A program made the position numbers and the translations under genes. Source: Eutreptiella sp. 'Long Island Sound 2002' (taxonomy: Eukaryota; Euglenozoa; Euglenophyceae; Eutreptiales; Eutreptiaceae). Taken from it: a stretch of DNA of 64,000 nt. Positions 32,201 to 45,237 of the stretch are shown here, piece after piece (position 1 is the stretch's first letter; each line of letters begins with the position of its first letter). The stretch covers positions 162,864,311 to 162,928,310 of the forward strand of contig OZ038378.1 in the NCBI GenBank assembly GCA_964036045.1. The letters run 5' to 3'. The notes below the pieces were generated by a model. The model was not told the origin of the DNA, did no database searches, and was given only the letters and a program-made list of their open reading frames with translations.

Positions 32201-34500
32201 CGAGACGTTGGAGGTATTTTGAAACACATCTTTGTAGGAATTGGGGTGCAAAAACGTAACAAAGGTTTTTGAGTGTGTCATGTAGTTTTGTCAGCCCGGA
32301 AGGTACAACATTGCACATTGCTCTGAAACATGGCGTGCAATATCCCATGCCAAAAAAAGAACGCAGGCCGGGCCAAACAGACGCATGTGAAGTGTACGCG
32401 CATGATGGGAATGTGCATGCCAAGAGGTCTAAAACTGACAAACAGAAAAATGGCTTCGGACCTTAAAATGCCATGGCATAGTTTGGCACATTGTTGTTGG
32501 ACAAATTATGCCATGCTAAATTTCGCCTGTCCCTCATTCCCCAGGGCTTGGCGGGCTTTCACTTCCGGGGAGGGGGGGGGGGGGGTCGATAGAGCCCTCT
32601 GGCCGGGACCCCCCCCCAAAAAGGCTCAATTGACAATACCCCCCAAAACCGACCCGGGGACATCCGTGGTTCCAATGACGGTGGTATTTGTGTTTAAGGA
32701 CACAAGGCCCCCGGTCAATTCCGGCTACACATGTATGTTGTGCCCCACCGGATGTAGACAAAATCCTTGCCGGGGTCTAGCATCAACTTTGCCTCATGAT
32801 GTCTTGCTACTTTGAGTAATAGATGACTTCAAATAGCTAATGAATTCACCCTTCCCGAAATTGTGATGAGGTCGCATCATCCAAGCACTGGCCATGGTTT
32901 GTGTGAGTATATTCCCACAATGGAACGGGCATTTTGCCCAGCATCTTCATAGTGGGCATCTATCCCAGTGCTATGCATAGCCATTGACGAGCATTGTTGC
33001 AAGCATAGACCCAATCTAATTGTCTACGCTTGGGTACTGTTGCGGGCAAGGGTGTAGGTGCTTTGTGGACATGTGGAGATGTTTGCGGGCCACTGACTAC
33101 CTCATGTGGTGACATGTTGGAGTGGCGTATGTGTGTGGGTGGTGTTTCTCATGAAAACTCTGCAAGCAGTTGTTTATGGCCCACTGTTCCTGTTTCTCCG
33201 TGCAGTGGGTTGTGTTGGCGAAAAACACTAAGGATCCAACCACCGATAAACTTCGTGTGTGTGTGGGTGTGTGTGTGTGACCTGTACTATTTACAAGGGT
33301 TGAAGGCTTTTAATGTCCTGGCCGCTCTTTGTACTATTTACGAGGGCAAGGGCCGTTTAAAGTCCTGGACGTTGTGCAACGGGTTAAGCGAGGGGGTTAT
33401 GGGTCAGGGACTGGCTGCGCCGGCCACCCCCGCCCTACTATTTACGAGGGAGATCCATGTGCAGCTATGACGTGGCATGCACATTCGTGCAGACGTGAGA
33501 GTCGGCATCCTGTGTGCTGTGGTTCCACCCCTTCTGCTGAATCAGACGCTGAGCAAAAAGACAGGATCAAGTGTGCTTAGTGTTGGCTCTCCCATGACCT
33601 TGTGTGTGTGTGTGTGTGTGTGTGTGTGAACCCCTCCCCAAAGCTTGTTAGCTCCACACCCTCTTCGTGCACCTTAGCTCCCACAACATGTTTGCAAACC
33701 AGGACGTGCTTCACCTTCGCACACTCATCAAGCGTTCATCACCTCAGGCATCTCCCTTGTGCTCCCTACTAGGTTGCATATTTGCATACATACATAGTGG
33801 TGGTTGTGTGTGTGCACACTGTCATGACCGGGGCAGCTTATCTGGCCAAGGAAATTGCAAAATGCTAGACACAGTAGACGCATATTCGGCAGTCTTTGGC
33901 ATTTGGTACGACAATCCTCATTTTCCCGTTGCTCCTCATTTTCCCGTTGCTGGGTTCTCTGTAGGGGTTCCAACTTAGCAGCTCCACAGCCCTGTTTGGA
34001 GTGGGCTCACTGATGGCGAGACTTAGATGTAGCAACAACACAACACGCAACAGCATAGACATTGATAGCCAGTGGTTCTGAAATGGTGGGTTTGCTTGTT
34101 GCCGACTACCGTTGTTGGCTACGGTGGCAGGTAGTAGTTGGTGCCAGCAATCCATGTTTTCACATGCCAAATTTTCAAACCACGCGCGCTTGTGACGGTA
34201 CACAGGGAACTTGGAATGGTATGTGGTGTCGTGTATACTAAACGGACGGTCGCTTTACTGCCAATGGTGAGGGGTCCTTGTGTGGTGACACGGTGGAGTG
34301 ATGCGTGTTTGTGGGTGGTGTTTCTTGGGAAGCTACGCAAGCCATCGCTTTTGGTTTCTCCATGAGGCAAGCTGTGTCGGCCAAAAAAATTAAGGATCCA
34401 GCCGGCAATAAACTTTGTGCATTTGTGTATGTGTGTGTGCGTGTGTTTGTGGGGGGGGGGGGGACAATATTAAAGAGGGAGGCCCGCATGGGTCCATGGC
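32201..34500. other. Intergenic, no gene recognised
   Basis: Between the two genes. It holds three copies of tactatttac.aggg (33286-33455). A loosely conserved duplicated segment occupies 33120-33285 and 34290-34460 (ggtggtgtttct ... aaggatcca.cc ... ataaacttt/cgtg), and there is a TG microsatellite at 33600-33628. No ORF with family resemblance. Confidence 0.55.
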
Positions 34501-34527
34501 CCCCAGCGGTCGCCTCAGGTGCCGGCT

Positions 34528-35241
34528 TTAAAAAGACAAAACATACAGCCCTGGCGAACTGCGGCGCTGTCTCTGGTGCCTGCTCGGGTCGCGGTGGGGG
34601 GCCTCACCTGAGCCAGAACCTCTGGGGTTTGGGGTTATGTCACCACTGTCCCTGCTTTGCCATGCCTGGCGGCGCCCGGCGGTGGACATCGCATCCTCTT
34701 GGCAAGGGGGGGGGGGGGTCGCGTCCGCCCTCCCTCGCTTGTGGGGCCGCTCTCGGTCCGGTCCCGGGGCCAGAGCCCGCTGTCGTCTGCGCCTCTTCGC
34801 TGACGGTGTACCCCCCGCCCTAGGGGGGTGTGCCTCCGCTCTCCGTGCCCCCCGCTGCTGGCCCCGCGGGGCCATCGACGGCCGCGGATGCCCGGCATGT
34901 CCCCGGGCACAACAATGCCTCACCCCCCTGCCCACAGCTGCACATGACGCGCATTGTCTGTGTTGGTGTGCCGCGCAAACCCAGAGGCGGGGTAGTCGTG
35001 GCCTCTGCTCAGGGCACCTCGCCACTGCGCACTTCTGTGGTGGAGTGAAAAGCGCCGCTCTGTCACTGCTCGCCGGCTCCGCCGGGATATCCGCCTCTTT
35101 GTTGACACAGTAAGGTGGGCCTCGCCGGGCCCCCGGCGGGATCACTGGGCCCGCATAAAAATCGCTGGTGTACGCCCCCGCCGAGCGCTTCGCGCCACCC
35201 TTACCCGGGCAGTGTGTGCGTGTGTTTGTGTGTTTCACCAT
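34528..35241 (-). CDS. Unrecognised GC-rich Cys/His- and Arg-rich ORF
   Basis: A 237-codon open frame whose base composition is much more GC-rich than its surroundings. A Cys/His cluster (KCAVARC ... LWVCAAHQHRQCASC ... HCCARGH) could bind zinc. It is followed by a strongly basic stretch (SAKRRRRQRALAPGPDRERP) of the kind seen in nuclear or nucleic-acid-binding proteins. No family was recognised. High GC alone makes long open frames likely, and the plus strand is open too (34637-35113), so it may be non-coding. It could also be a fragment of a mobile element. Confidence 0.35.
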   Translation of the reverse strand: MVKHTNTRTHCPGKGGAKRSAGAYTSDFYAGPVIPPGARRGPPYCVNKEADIPAEPASSDRAALFTPPQKCAVARCPEQRPRLPRLWVCAAHQHRQCASCAAVGRGVRHCCARGHAGHPRPSMAPRGQQRGARRAEAHPPRAGGTPSAKRRRRQRALAPGPDRERPHKRGRADATPPPPCQEDAMSTAGRRQAWQSRDSGDITPNPRGSGSGEAPHRDPSRHQRQRRSSPGLYVLSF

Positions 35242-35487
35242 TTTTACCAGGTCTCCTAGTTGAACCTGTATGTGTGGTGTCCTCGGGTCGGGTCGCGTCG
35301 CTCCCCATTGGTGAGGCCCACGGTGCAGGCCAGGGGTGCATTCCTCTGTTGCCCGTCGACTAGTGCAATATGCACTTTAGGCTACAACCTGGCTCGCTGC
35401 CCCAGGACCACCCTGGAAGTGGGGTGGCGGCTCGGTGGCTTCCGCCACACCAGCCCCATGGTATTAGGCCAAGATCTCGCATTGCGT

Positions 35488-35950
35488 GCGCACTGCGTGC
35501 ATATTGCGCACGCAGAGGCTAGGATACTCACCCAAGAATACCTGTCACCTGTTTACTAGGGGGAATACTGAAAGGTGTCAATACCATAGGGTTGGCCAGG
35601 TGTCCATCAATAATTTTGGTTGTAGTTATAACCAACAGCATCGTCGAAAAAAAACTGTCCGGTCCTGGTGTTGACTCGCCACCATCGAGTGTCGGCGATC
35701 GAGAGCCTTCGAGCGACGATGACCACGTTGACTTCTTTGCAGTTGTGGACGTGGCCATACCGATCGATGATCTTGAGCATCTCGGTTTGAGAATCACCTT
35801 GAAGTCGACCAAGGTTTTGGTGCACGTACTATCTGTCGGCAAGAGTACTCTGCAGAGCGAATCGAACCGCCTCTACGGAGGCTTGTGAAAAGGGGCCAAA
35901 ACTAGGGTTCGAGTATTTGCCGACATCCAAAACTTCGCACTGCGTGCATG
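35488..35950. repeat. Segmental duplication, copy 1
   Basis: Nearly identical to 36637-37310, where the copy is split by about 160 extra bases (about 37044-37201). Both copies start with gcactgcgtgc decamer repeats and run through ggctaggatactcaccc. A minus-strand frame of about 72 codons (35825-35607) is open in both copies. Its differences between copies are mostly silent or conservative in that frame (two Phe codons and one Asp codon silent; Lys/Arg, Arg/Lys, Asn/Asp and Gln/Glu swaps), whereas they are non-conservative in the plus frame. Confidence 0.8.
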
Positions 35951-36636
35951 GCATTCCCTTAGTTCAACGAGTCCATCATTGCCATGTTGCCTTGTGTGTT
36001 GTGTGTGTATTGGGTCTTTCACGGCGCTGGTGGTGCTCATGGCAACGAGGCGGCCTCTATGGCCTACTCAATTTGGCGATTTCCACAGAAATGATGCCCT
36101 TGACACATGGCTGCCACCGCCCGCCTCCAGGCATGCCACATCTGGGAATCCCACAACCTTTCGGTTGCGAGGCCTATGCTTAACCCGGTTGAGTTAACTG
36201 GGGATCCTTGTGTGGGTGTGGGTGTTTGCGTGTCCCACCCCCTTCCTAACTACTTGATTACCCCCGACTGCCCTGACTACCCTCCTCTTACTTTCAGGGG
36301 CTGGAAGCCTCCCCTCCCCCCCTTCCCACTTCGATGTGCACAATGCATAGCCCACAGCCATGCCTGAGCCTTTGAGAGCATGATCGAAGGTGGCCAGGCA
36401 CAGTCCACTTAGGCAAGCTTTCCAGGCACTTTTGCAGGTGTGGCGCGAGCACTTTGCCCCAGGCCTTTTGCAGGCACTTTCCCATGCACTTTGGCAGACA
36501 TACTGCTGTGTCTGGCCCTTCATCCCTTTTGCAGGCACCCGTCTCAAATCCACTTGCTTAGAATTCACGGCGGGTTTGCCGTCGCACCTTGGGGCACTGG
36601 CTAAGTGTTTGCACTGCGTGCGCACTGTGTGTGCAC

Positions 36637-37310
36637 TGCGTGTGCACTGCGTGCATATTGCGCACGCAGAGGCTAGGATACTCACCCAAGAATACCTGTC
36701 ACCTGTTTACCAGAGGGAAGACTGAAAGGTGTCAATACCATAGGGTTGGCTAGGTGTGTCCATCAATAATTTTGGTTGTAGTTATAACCAACAGCAGCGT
36801 CGAAGAAGAACTGTCCGGTCTTGGTGTCGACTCGCCACCATCGAGTATCGGCGATCGAGAGCCTTCGAGCGACGATGACCACGTTGACTTCTCTGCAGTT
36901 GTGGACGTGGCCATACCGATCGATGATCTTGAGCATCTTGGTTCGAGAATCACCTTCAAGTCGACCAAGGTTTTGGTGCACGTACTATATGTCGGGAAGA
37001 GTACTCTGCAGGGCGAATTGAACCGCCTCTACGGATACGAGGCTCGCTGCAGTGTCGGCAATGACGACGTCGAGATCCGGACCGTGTTGACTATGTACAC
37101 TTTGTCGATGGGCCTCTTCTAGGGGGAAATGGTTGACAATTCAAATATGCCACATCCTAAATGCTTGGGAAGCCAAAAAACCCTGGTACGGAACCAAAAA
37201 CTTGTGAAAAGGGGCCAAAACTAGGGTTCGAGTATTTGCCGACATCCAAAACTTCGCACTGCGTGTGCACTGCGTGCGCACTGCGTGCACACTGCGTGCA
37301 TGGCATTCCC
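36637..37310. repeat. Segmental duplication, copy 2 (with a 160-base insertion or with the loss in copy 1)
   Basis: Partner of 35488-35950. The shared minus-strand frame (36981-36763) includes DRYGHVHNC.EVNVVIVARR and TGQFFFD.AVGYNYNQNY, then a stop. It is bounded upstream by an in-frame TAG that follows a possible acceptor. No family was recognised. It may be an exon of a multicopy or mobile gene. Confidence 0.75.
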
Positions 37311-40300
37311 ACTGTCACGGGCGCTTTTGCGGGCACTTTGGCCTAAGACCTATGATGCACTTTCACAATCGTGTCACGTATGCCGCACAGCACGCGGCAT
37401 TGCAGGCAAGCAATTTGGGATCACTTTTGCAGCAGATTGCATGTCCAATTGGGTCTGTGCTATGCTCTTTCACCAAAAAACAACACAGAACAATTATGCA
37501 TCCCTGCGGAACAGAGCGTAGCGCCACAACAGTGCCAAGCCCCTACCTTGTGGCAAAAGCACCAAAATGCGCAGAAACCACCCGGTATTGTTTGGGCCGT
37601 GCCATTGTTTGTCTGCAACCCGAGGACACACGTGCAAAGTACACTGTAACCCTTCAAACAGTCCAAATACATACTGAAGCAAGGCAACTGCACGGACAAC
37701 AAGCAAAACCAAAGAGGAACGCCAAAGGAGGCAGTATTACTGAGTTAAGGTCCATGAAGGAATGACTGGAATAAGGCATTTCTGAACACGATACTAAGAT
37801 GACTGACAATGAAAGCAGCATCGCACTCAAGGTCAAGCTGCAGAAGCCAGAGAAATAGTTAATAGGAAATTAATATCGGCATCCAGGAGAGTACCCTGCT
37901 AGCATCATTGCAACCCAGCTACCAAGTCTAAACCTGTGCATGAGTTCCTCATTGTATGCAAAACAGCTAGGATCAACTACTGTAGCGTCTGTAGCAGCCC
38001 AGGCTTCAAAAACATGCAAATGCACGCTGACCCTTGAGCATGGCACCAGAACCAACGGTACCCGTGCTTTCTGAGCTAATGGAAAGTGCAGAAGCCAGGG
38101 GCTGTTCTTGGGACATGACTATGCCCCTCCCTCTTTTCTCTACCATAATCTATACACCACACTCCAACGCTTTACCAAGGAAAGGAAGCCAGGCCATGCA
38201 GACCCGGCCATCTACATGCGTGTGCATTGTCCCCTTGGTGTGATATGCAGGAATGCTGAGATTTGGAGTCTTTGAACTTCAAAGTGCATTCATGTTTTGG
38301 GAAATGTGTGTTCCCAAGGTTAAGCAAACTGTGCCAGGTCGCATCGCGATGCTTCCCTTTTGTGTGATGCAAACATAAAATGCCCACAAACCCACACATA
38401 TCCGCATGCTTGTGCGCAATTATAATCCCAGCCAACAGCACAGTCTGGCAGATACCATGCAGCCCGTACCGCTTTGGTGGAAGCAACTGATTGGACGGTT
38501 TTCCTGCAGTTGGCTCCGCTCAATTGGGACGGACTGCTGCTCCAGATTGGGATTATGGGACTGAAAGGCTGCTGGCATTCACCGAGTAATTGACACACCA
38601 CCATATGGCATGTCAGGAGAGGAAATGCGGCAAAAGCCAGAAGAAACACGAGAGGGTTAAACTGGGAGAGTAATATCTGCGTGGGGTGGGCTGCAGATTT
38701 TACTGCAGATTGTGCTGGGAGCTGCTGCCAGGGTGGGCACCAGGCCTCAGGGAAAAAGGAGGGGGGGGTCTGGAGCTTGTGACCCACACACCCAAGATGA
38801 GACCCACCCAGACCCCCCCCCTTTGTTGTACCCATTTGGGAAAGGGGGGGGAGGTTGTGGAATGCAAGGCTGTTGCAATGGGGATGGAGGTTAGGTTGCT
38901 CGGGTGCCTTATTATCAGTGGCACTCTCTGCTTATGTGTTGGCTGTTGGCTGTTGCTGGTCAATGCAACTGCTGCTGCTGCTGCTACTGTTGCTGCTAAC
39001 AATGCCGTTACTGCCTTTTTGTACATTGGCTTCCTTGGAAATAACCGGAAACTGGAGAGGCTGTATTGACCTCTTGGTTACAGTCAACTTTTGTGCCTCA
39101 CACTGTTCTCATGCTCCCGCTTCGCTTTGTCAAGACCAGCAATCACTGCCCCACAATATTGTTTTTGAATGGTGCCTGCATACATGCACAGGGAATGAAA
39201 TACCCAACCAGGGAGACATCTCTGTTTGAGAACAAAGTAGAGACTGAACCCTACAAGCATGCTGACCCAGGACCCCCTGCAGGTATAAGCAGGAAGGGGT
39301 GCGGGATCCGGTTCTTGGTACCCACCCACCGAGACTCCCCCGGCCCCAACTATTGCAAAATAGCTCTTATACCCGAGGCCTGGTAGCCGTATGAAACCAG
39401 GCATCAAACGCACACTCTGGCCCCTATCTGTGGGATAATGGACAAAAGTCACAACTTTAAGTTAAAATGGTATTAGCCACTTGGCTGACAATCTCATTTG
39501 AGAGGGCTTGGGCCACACGAAAGGGACCGGGGTGGAGCGGTACAGTTGAAGAAACTCATTCACAACACCCTGACCACGTGCACCTCCCCAACCTGCCTAC
39601 CCACCCTCCTCCTCCCTTCCCCGACCCCTGCACACATCCAAGGCTCGATTGAACCCAACATTCGCAACACCGAACCAATCAAAACAAAAACGGAAAGCAG
39701 CCCCTGGTCCACTTCAGCCGGATGCCCGCTTCAGCTTCAAATCGTCGCAATGCTCAAATAAATCATTGAAATGCGTCTGGAGGGATGGTGCCTTTCTCCT
39801 GCACCAGGGGAGATCAGCAGAAATGCAGGCGCATAGGGATGTGCCTCGGCCTGGCTGAAACAAACACGCATACACTTACACAAACTCGAGCATGGGATAT
39901 CGAGCCCGTATGCATGCGGGGCTGCCCACTGCCGAGGGCTTTCGGCTACGGCCCGCTTGGGTTTCGGATTGGTATTCATGCGCCTCGTCGGTGGCCTGAG
40001 TGCCCCAGGGCTCACCCTAAGCTGCCCCCGCATTGTGGATCCGAAATTGGCCTCAAGTTTCGGGACCCTTGTGATCATTTACTTGATGACATTTCGACGC
40101 TTTTTTGATGTGGGCGAGTGGGTGAGCCAGGGGTAGCCAGGCCGAATCCCCCGCCCCCCACACCCCCCAGGGGATCGATTGCCCCAACCCACAGCACGTA
40201 CAAGGCAAGTACTTGCACTCGCGGGAAAATACACCGGCGATGCTGCGGCCTCTGAACGTTCACGCGTGCAAGAGGGTAGATCGAGGCTGAGTGCAGCCGG

Positions 40301-41050
40301 TCAACACAAGACCGTTCCTTGCCAGAAAGCGGAAGAGCGTGAGCCGAGGGTTCCAGAGGAGGTGGGGGGGGGGGATTGGGGGGGAGGGGGGGGGGGCTTC
40401 AACAGAATGGGTTGGTCGCTGCATGGAACACCCCGCCCTCTTCTCTTCAAAGCCCCCCTCGCGTCGAACACACACGGATGCGGGGGTCGAACGGCTGCGC
40501 ACCATCTTGGGATATGTACGTTGGCTTTGCGAATGCGCCGACGAGAAGACCACGGATCCGGCCAGGAGCACGGCACCAAAAGTGATCCGACCGAGGGAGA
40601 GGACCCCCCCCCCCCAAAAGGTTCGCCAGATTCTTTGAGGAATCCCCACCGCCACCCAAATGCCCCCCCGGTGCTCCGGAGGTTGATAGGCCGGATGAGT
40701 GCCCCAAGGAAGGGCAGGCACGGGGTTGGTCCGTCAGTGGGGCAGGGGTGGATATAGTGGGGGGGGGGTCCCCCCCCAGCCCCCCCCCCTCCCCCCCCCC
40801 CGATGACGATTACCATTACGATTTACCCGTTTGACTGACCTAGCAATTTTGCCAGCAGTTTTACAAGAGGACTGATGGCCCAAAAAGGCACCAAAGCAGG
40901 TGATACCCTGGATTTCATCCCAGGACAATCAATCTATGAGCCTGTGCATATACCGTTGTACTACTGAGCCAACCTGCCAGCCCTGAACACAAGACAATAC
41001 ATTGCACAGCGGTTGGTATATCCCATGAAGACAGTCCACACAGTGCAATC
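37311..41050. other. Intergenic or 3' flank of the export-factor gene, no gene recognised
   Basis: No open frame here carries a recognisable domain. Poly(G)/poly(C) runs cluster at 40364-40400 and 40760-40800. The last exon and 3' untranslated region of the minus-strand export-factor gene may extend into this stretch. Confidence 0.5.
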
Positions 41051-44000
41051 ATTTCTTGACACATTTTGCCAAAATGGCTTGCAATCCCGAATCATCTTTG
41101 CCTGAACTGCCTGAGCTAATTGTAATTGTAATCGTCATTCCGTCATCACTGCCTCCTGGCTCAACAGCCCCCCCCCCCCCCCCCACCCCCACCTTGGTAA
41201 TGTCGTCACTACTATATCCACCCCTGCAGTGGGGAGCTCTGTCCTCGTTGCATTTCTTCCATCGCAGGCCTGCCCTTGCCCTCAGACACGCTCGTACCTT
41301 GTTCTGATTGAACAGCGTCACGGCCGCATCGTAGACCCCTCCTGTCTCTTTCAGCAACAGAGTGGCAAATGCTGCATTCAGTCCTGTAGTGGCCATGAGC
41401 TGGGCCTTCATGTCTGGAGCCTGAGGGACAGAGCACGCGTCAATGAGAGCCCGGACTGCTGGCGCGTGGCAAAGAAAAGGGCTGTGGCCAGTCGTTAGTG
41501 CCCGTGTACCAGACTTATCATTGCAGTTTTTGGGGGACCAAGGCGGGAAGAAAATTGCTCTGCGGGGGGGGGGGGGGGTGACACAGAAGCCCATTTTCCC
41601 AACCCCCCCCCCTCCCTCCTTGGCCGCCGTGACGGGAGGGGGGGGGTTCAGGGCGGGGGCGCCCGACCTGCCGTGCCGGGGGGAGGGGGGGGGGGGGCAA
41701 CCCAACATCTATGGCTCAAAATGATACCCACGTCGCGCTGATCATTTTGACTACTCAGATGTGGGGGGGGGGGGGGGGGGATTATTGGTGGAAAAAACTT
41801 TTTCGGGCCAAATTTTGTGTTCCTGCGCCTTCGGCGCCAACATCTGTTCTTACACCAAACAAAGGGCCCGACACGGAACCCCATTTCTCCAACCCCCCCC
41901 CTCCTTCGGCGGGCGTCCATGTCACCCCCCCCCCCCCCCCCCGCAGAGCAATTTTCAGGTTGCCCAACAGTGTGCTGCCGCGTGCTGCTGAAGTTTGCAC
42001 ATTGGCTGCACACACGCTGTCCGCGGTCAACAGCCAGCACCCGCCAATGACCAGCGCAGAAGACGGCACGCAGAACGAATGCGGCGCAAGCAACGGGTGT
42101 CATGAGGCAGCCGGCCGCACGCGGGACACCGCATGCAACGTGGCATCGTGCAGCAGGAAGCAGACATCACATACCGGCATGATTATGGGGGTGTCCTGGT
42201 GTACACGAAGGGTGATCTGGTCATTGGCTATGCGTGCCGGCCATTGCCTGCCAGCGAAGAGGACGGCAATGGCATGCAGACGAGAGGCCTGGTGACGCCT
42301 ATGCCACGCAGTCGACCCCGCAAACCACTGCTGACGGAATGCCGTGGGGGTGTAAGAATTTGATCAGGTCTACCGTTGCTTGGATTGTTGCCCCTGAGTT
42401 TGTGCGCGCACACCAAGTGGCAGCAAGCAGGCAGGTGCATTGTCCCGAGCCCCCAGGGCTGCCATGCATTATGCCATTTTGCGGCATGATACCCTTATTT
42501 CGTTGACGACCTTCCCAGTTTGGTGTGGTGTGGTGTGCTGTGGTGTGGTGTGGTGGGGTGTGGTGTGGTGTAGTGTGGTGTGGTGTGGTGTGGTGTGGTG
42601 TGGTGTGGTGTGGTGTGGTGTGGTGTGGTGTGGTGTGGTGTGGTGTGGTGTGGTGTGGTGTGGTGTGGTGTGGTGTGGTGTGGTGTGGTGTGGTGTGGTG
42701 TGGTGTGGTGTGGTGTGGTGTGGTGTGGTGTGGTGTGGTGTGGTGTGGTGTGGTGTGGTGTGGTGTGGTGTGGTGTGGTGTGGTGTGGTGTGGTGTGGTG
42801 TGGTGTGGTGTGGTGTGGTGTGGTGTGGTGTGGTGTGGTGTGGTGTGGTGTGGTGTGGTGTGGTGTGGTGTGGTGTGGTAGGGTGGGGTGTGGTAGGGTG
42901 GGGTGTGGTGGGGTGTGGTGACCACAAAATTGGCGTTGTCAATGTGCTTAAGCAAGCAGGGCCGACCCAGGCTTGCGGTGCATGCCTCTGCATGCTGCTA
43001 AAAAATATGCATTCGGCTTGATGCAGTCATATGTGTGCAGCAGGTCTAGGCTAAATCCTTGTTGTTGACGAAGCCAGATTGTTTTTCCACCTCAGCACAT
43101 ATGGCCCTGGGAGTACAACAGGGGGCAGGGGTTCCACAAAGCATCTGAATGGTTTTTCCTGAAAAACCTGGTGATATTGCACACCTCTTTCTGTGAAACA
43201 GGCAGATGTGGGTGTGTGAAAGGTTGCGCTCTGCGGTTTGTAAAGTGAGCAGCGCACTACCACGCAACCCATAATGTTTTGAACCCTAATTTTTGGGCAA
43301 CGCAATTTGCAATTTCATGCAATTTCATGTGCAAAATTTTTGCAAAGACTCCAAAAGCTAGAACATTTTTTTGCAATCTTTTGGCAAATGTCAATTTTTA
43401 CGCCGGGATTGGGACCAGAAAAACTTTTTGCACTGCATGGGCGCTGGTACTTCTTGTTGCTCTCTCGCTGGATGCTATTAATTCCTGGTGCCAGCAATCA
43501 ACGGCATCCATGTCGGTGGCACCAGAAATTAAACATCATCCACCCAGAGAGCAACACGAAATACCAGCACTCATCCAGGGAGCACCAGGGAATTAACATC
43601 ATCCATCCAAGAACACCAGGAATTAACAGCATTCATCCAAGAAGCACCAGTAATCAACAGCATCCATCAAGGGGGCTGCTCCATGGATTAATGCTGGTAC
43701 TTCTTGTTGCTCCTTGGCATACCGCACTTGGCATCACATGGCAATCAATAATGGTCCTTGGGACCGCCAAGCGGACCACAGCGCGGCAATCACCACCACA
43801 GCTGATTCATGGGGAATGACAGAAAAATGATTCTGAATGTTCAACATGGGTTCTGCAAAGGGGAATGCCTATCCCTTCAAACATTCTGTAAAAATGAGGC
43901 AGAGAGCAGCAAGCAGTACGGTAAAACATGCAGAAGTTGAAAACCAAATAATTCTTTTTGTGCATTGTGCCAGGGCATGACCAGAAGATGATTTCATTCT

Positions 44001-45202
44001 GTTATATTTTTTTCGCCGTGCTGGAAATTAAGTATTTCCACAAAAAAAAGTAGGGTTTGCACGACACTTCGTGCAGCACTCTCCCATCTGTGCCCGATCC
44101 ACACCAGGCCCAGCAATACTTGATTGCCTGTCAAACCGATGACTGAAGCATTGGAGGGTGCTCTCCACCGACGATGTTAAAAGGGTCATGGGTCCGAAGG
44201 GTTCCCCATCATCCATGGTCTGTGCACTGCATCACAGCTCCAGGTATGTGGGCTTGGTTGTAACAGCTGGGGCCGCCTTTGCCCTGTGTGTACCTTGCGC
44301 CCCACGTTTGGAACCTACTTCCCCAAACCAGCCTACAAACAGCAAACTCTCATTGGCGGACGGGTCAGGCCTAAAGAACTCTACCGTCTTCCTCCGGAAA
44401 TCTGTTTTGGCCTCTTTGGCAGCTACTTTCTCGGCTGTCCAGGCCAATTATCTCAACGACTGCTCCCTCTTTCTGTGGAGGCATGTCTCCCCCTAACAGG
44501 CTAGAAATATTGTCCAAGGGGGAAAGAAAAGGTCTGCGCATTTTTCTGAACCGCCAGTTTCAGGCCCTTCCAACGAGCATATGCACATGCAGCGTCATAC
44601 TGATGGCACACTATCCCCTGCAGGGCAGACACATATAATGCCACATTTGTAGCCATTCATGAGTGGTGGTGAGAGAACACATTACCATCTTGTCCCACAA
44701 GTGACACAAACTACGGGTGCTCGGCCTCATATTTGCACTACGCACACACTGCGCTCAAGGCGCCCAGTGATATGGATGGGGGCAAAAGCTTGCCAGATTG
44801 AATAAAGATTGAAGATAAAGATTGAATAAATAGTAAATTGAGTAGTGTCTGCGCAAAAAGGCCAAAGCAATTTCGATTAGAGCCACAGCCATACAAATGC
44901 TGAATGAGATCAAAAAGAACCAGACCACATGCACCATTGCAGCACAAACCAAACCACATTCAATCAGCGTGCACAGATCCCCAAAAATATTGGACAGCAA
45001 CTTGGTACATACGTGCCAGTCTTGTTTGGTCGGAGCACAAATATCCGGTCAAAAGACTTCTTGTACACTACGGAATCTCCAGCTGCAGAACGTCAACAGC
45101 AACCGGCAGATAAGCGAGCAATCAACATAGCTCATCCCGCATCATAAACGGATCCTTTAGAAGCCCCAAGAAACACATTCAATGCAACCTCCCGAACGAA
45201 AT

Positions 45203-45237
<35 letters not shown>

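Noticed and set aside
42299-43021. Very long open frames of His-Thr-Pro or Cys-Gly-Val repeats on both strands
   Set aside because: They are produced by the TGTGG pentanucleotide array; a repeat whose unit is not a multiple of three and lacks stops is open in all frames.
44755-45000. Hydrophobic frame resembling membrane segments
   Set aside because: It lies in the intron directly after the export-factor donor at 45013, and the correct next exon (42247-42175) was found with matching phase.
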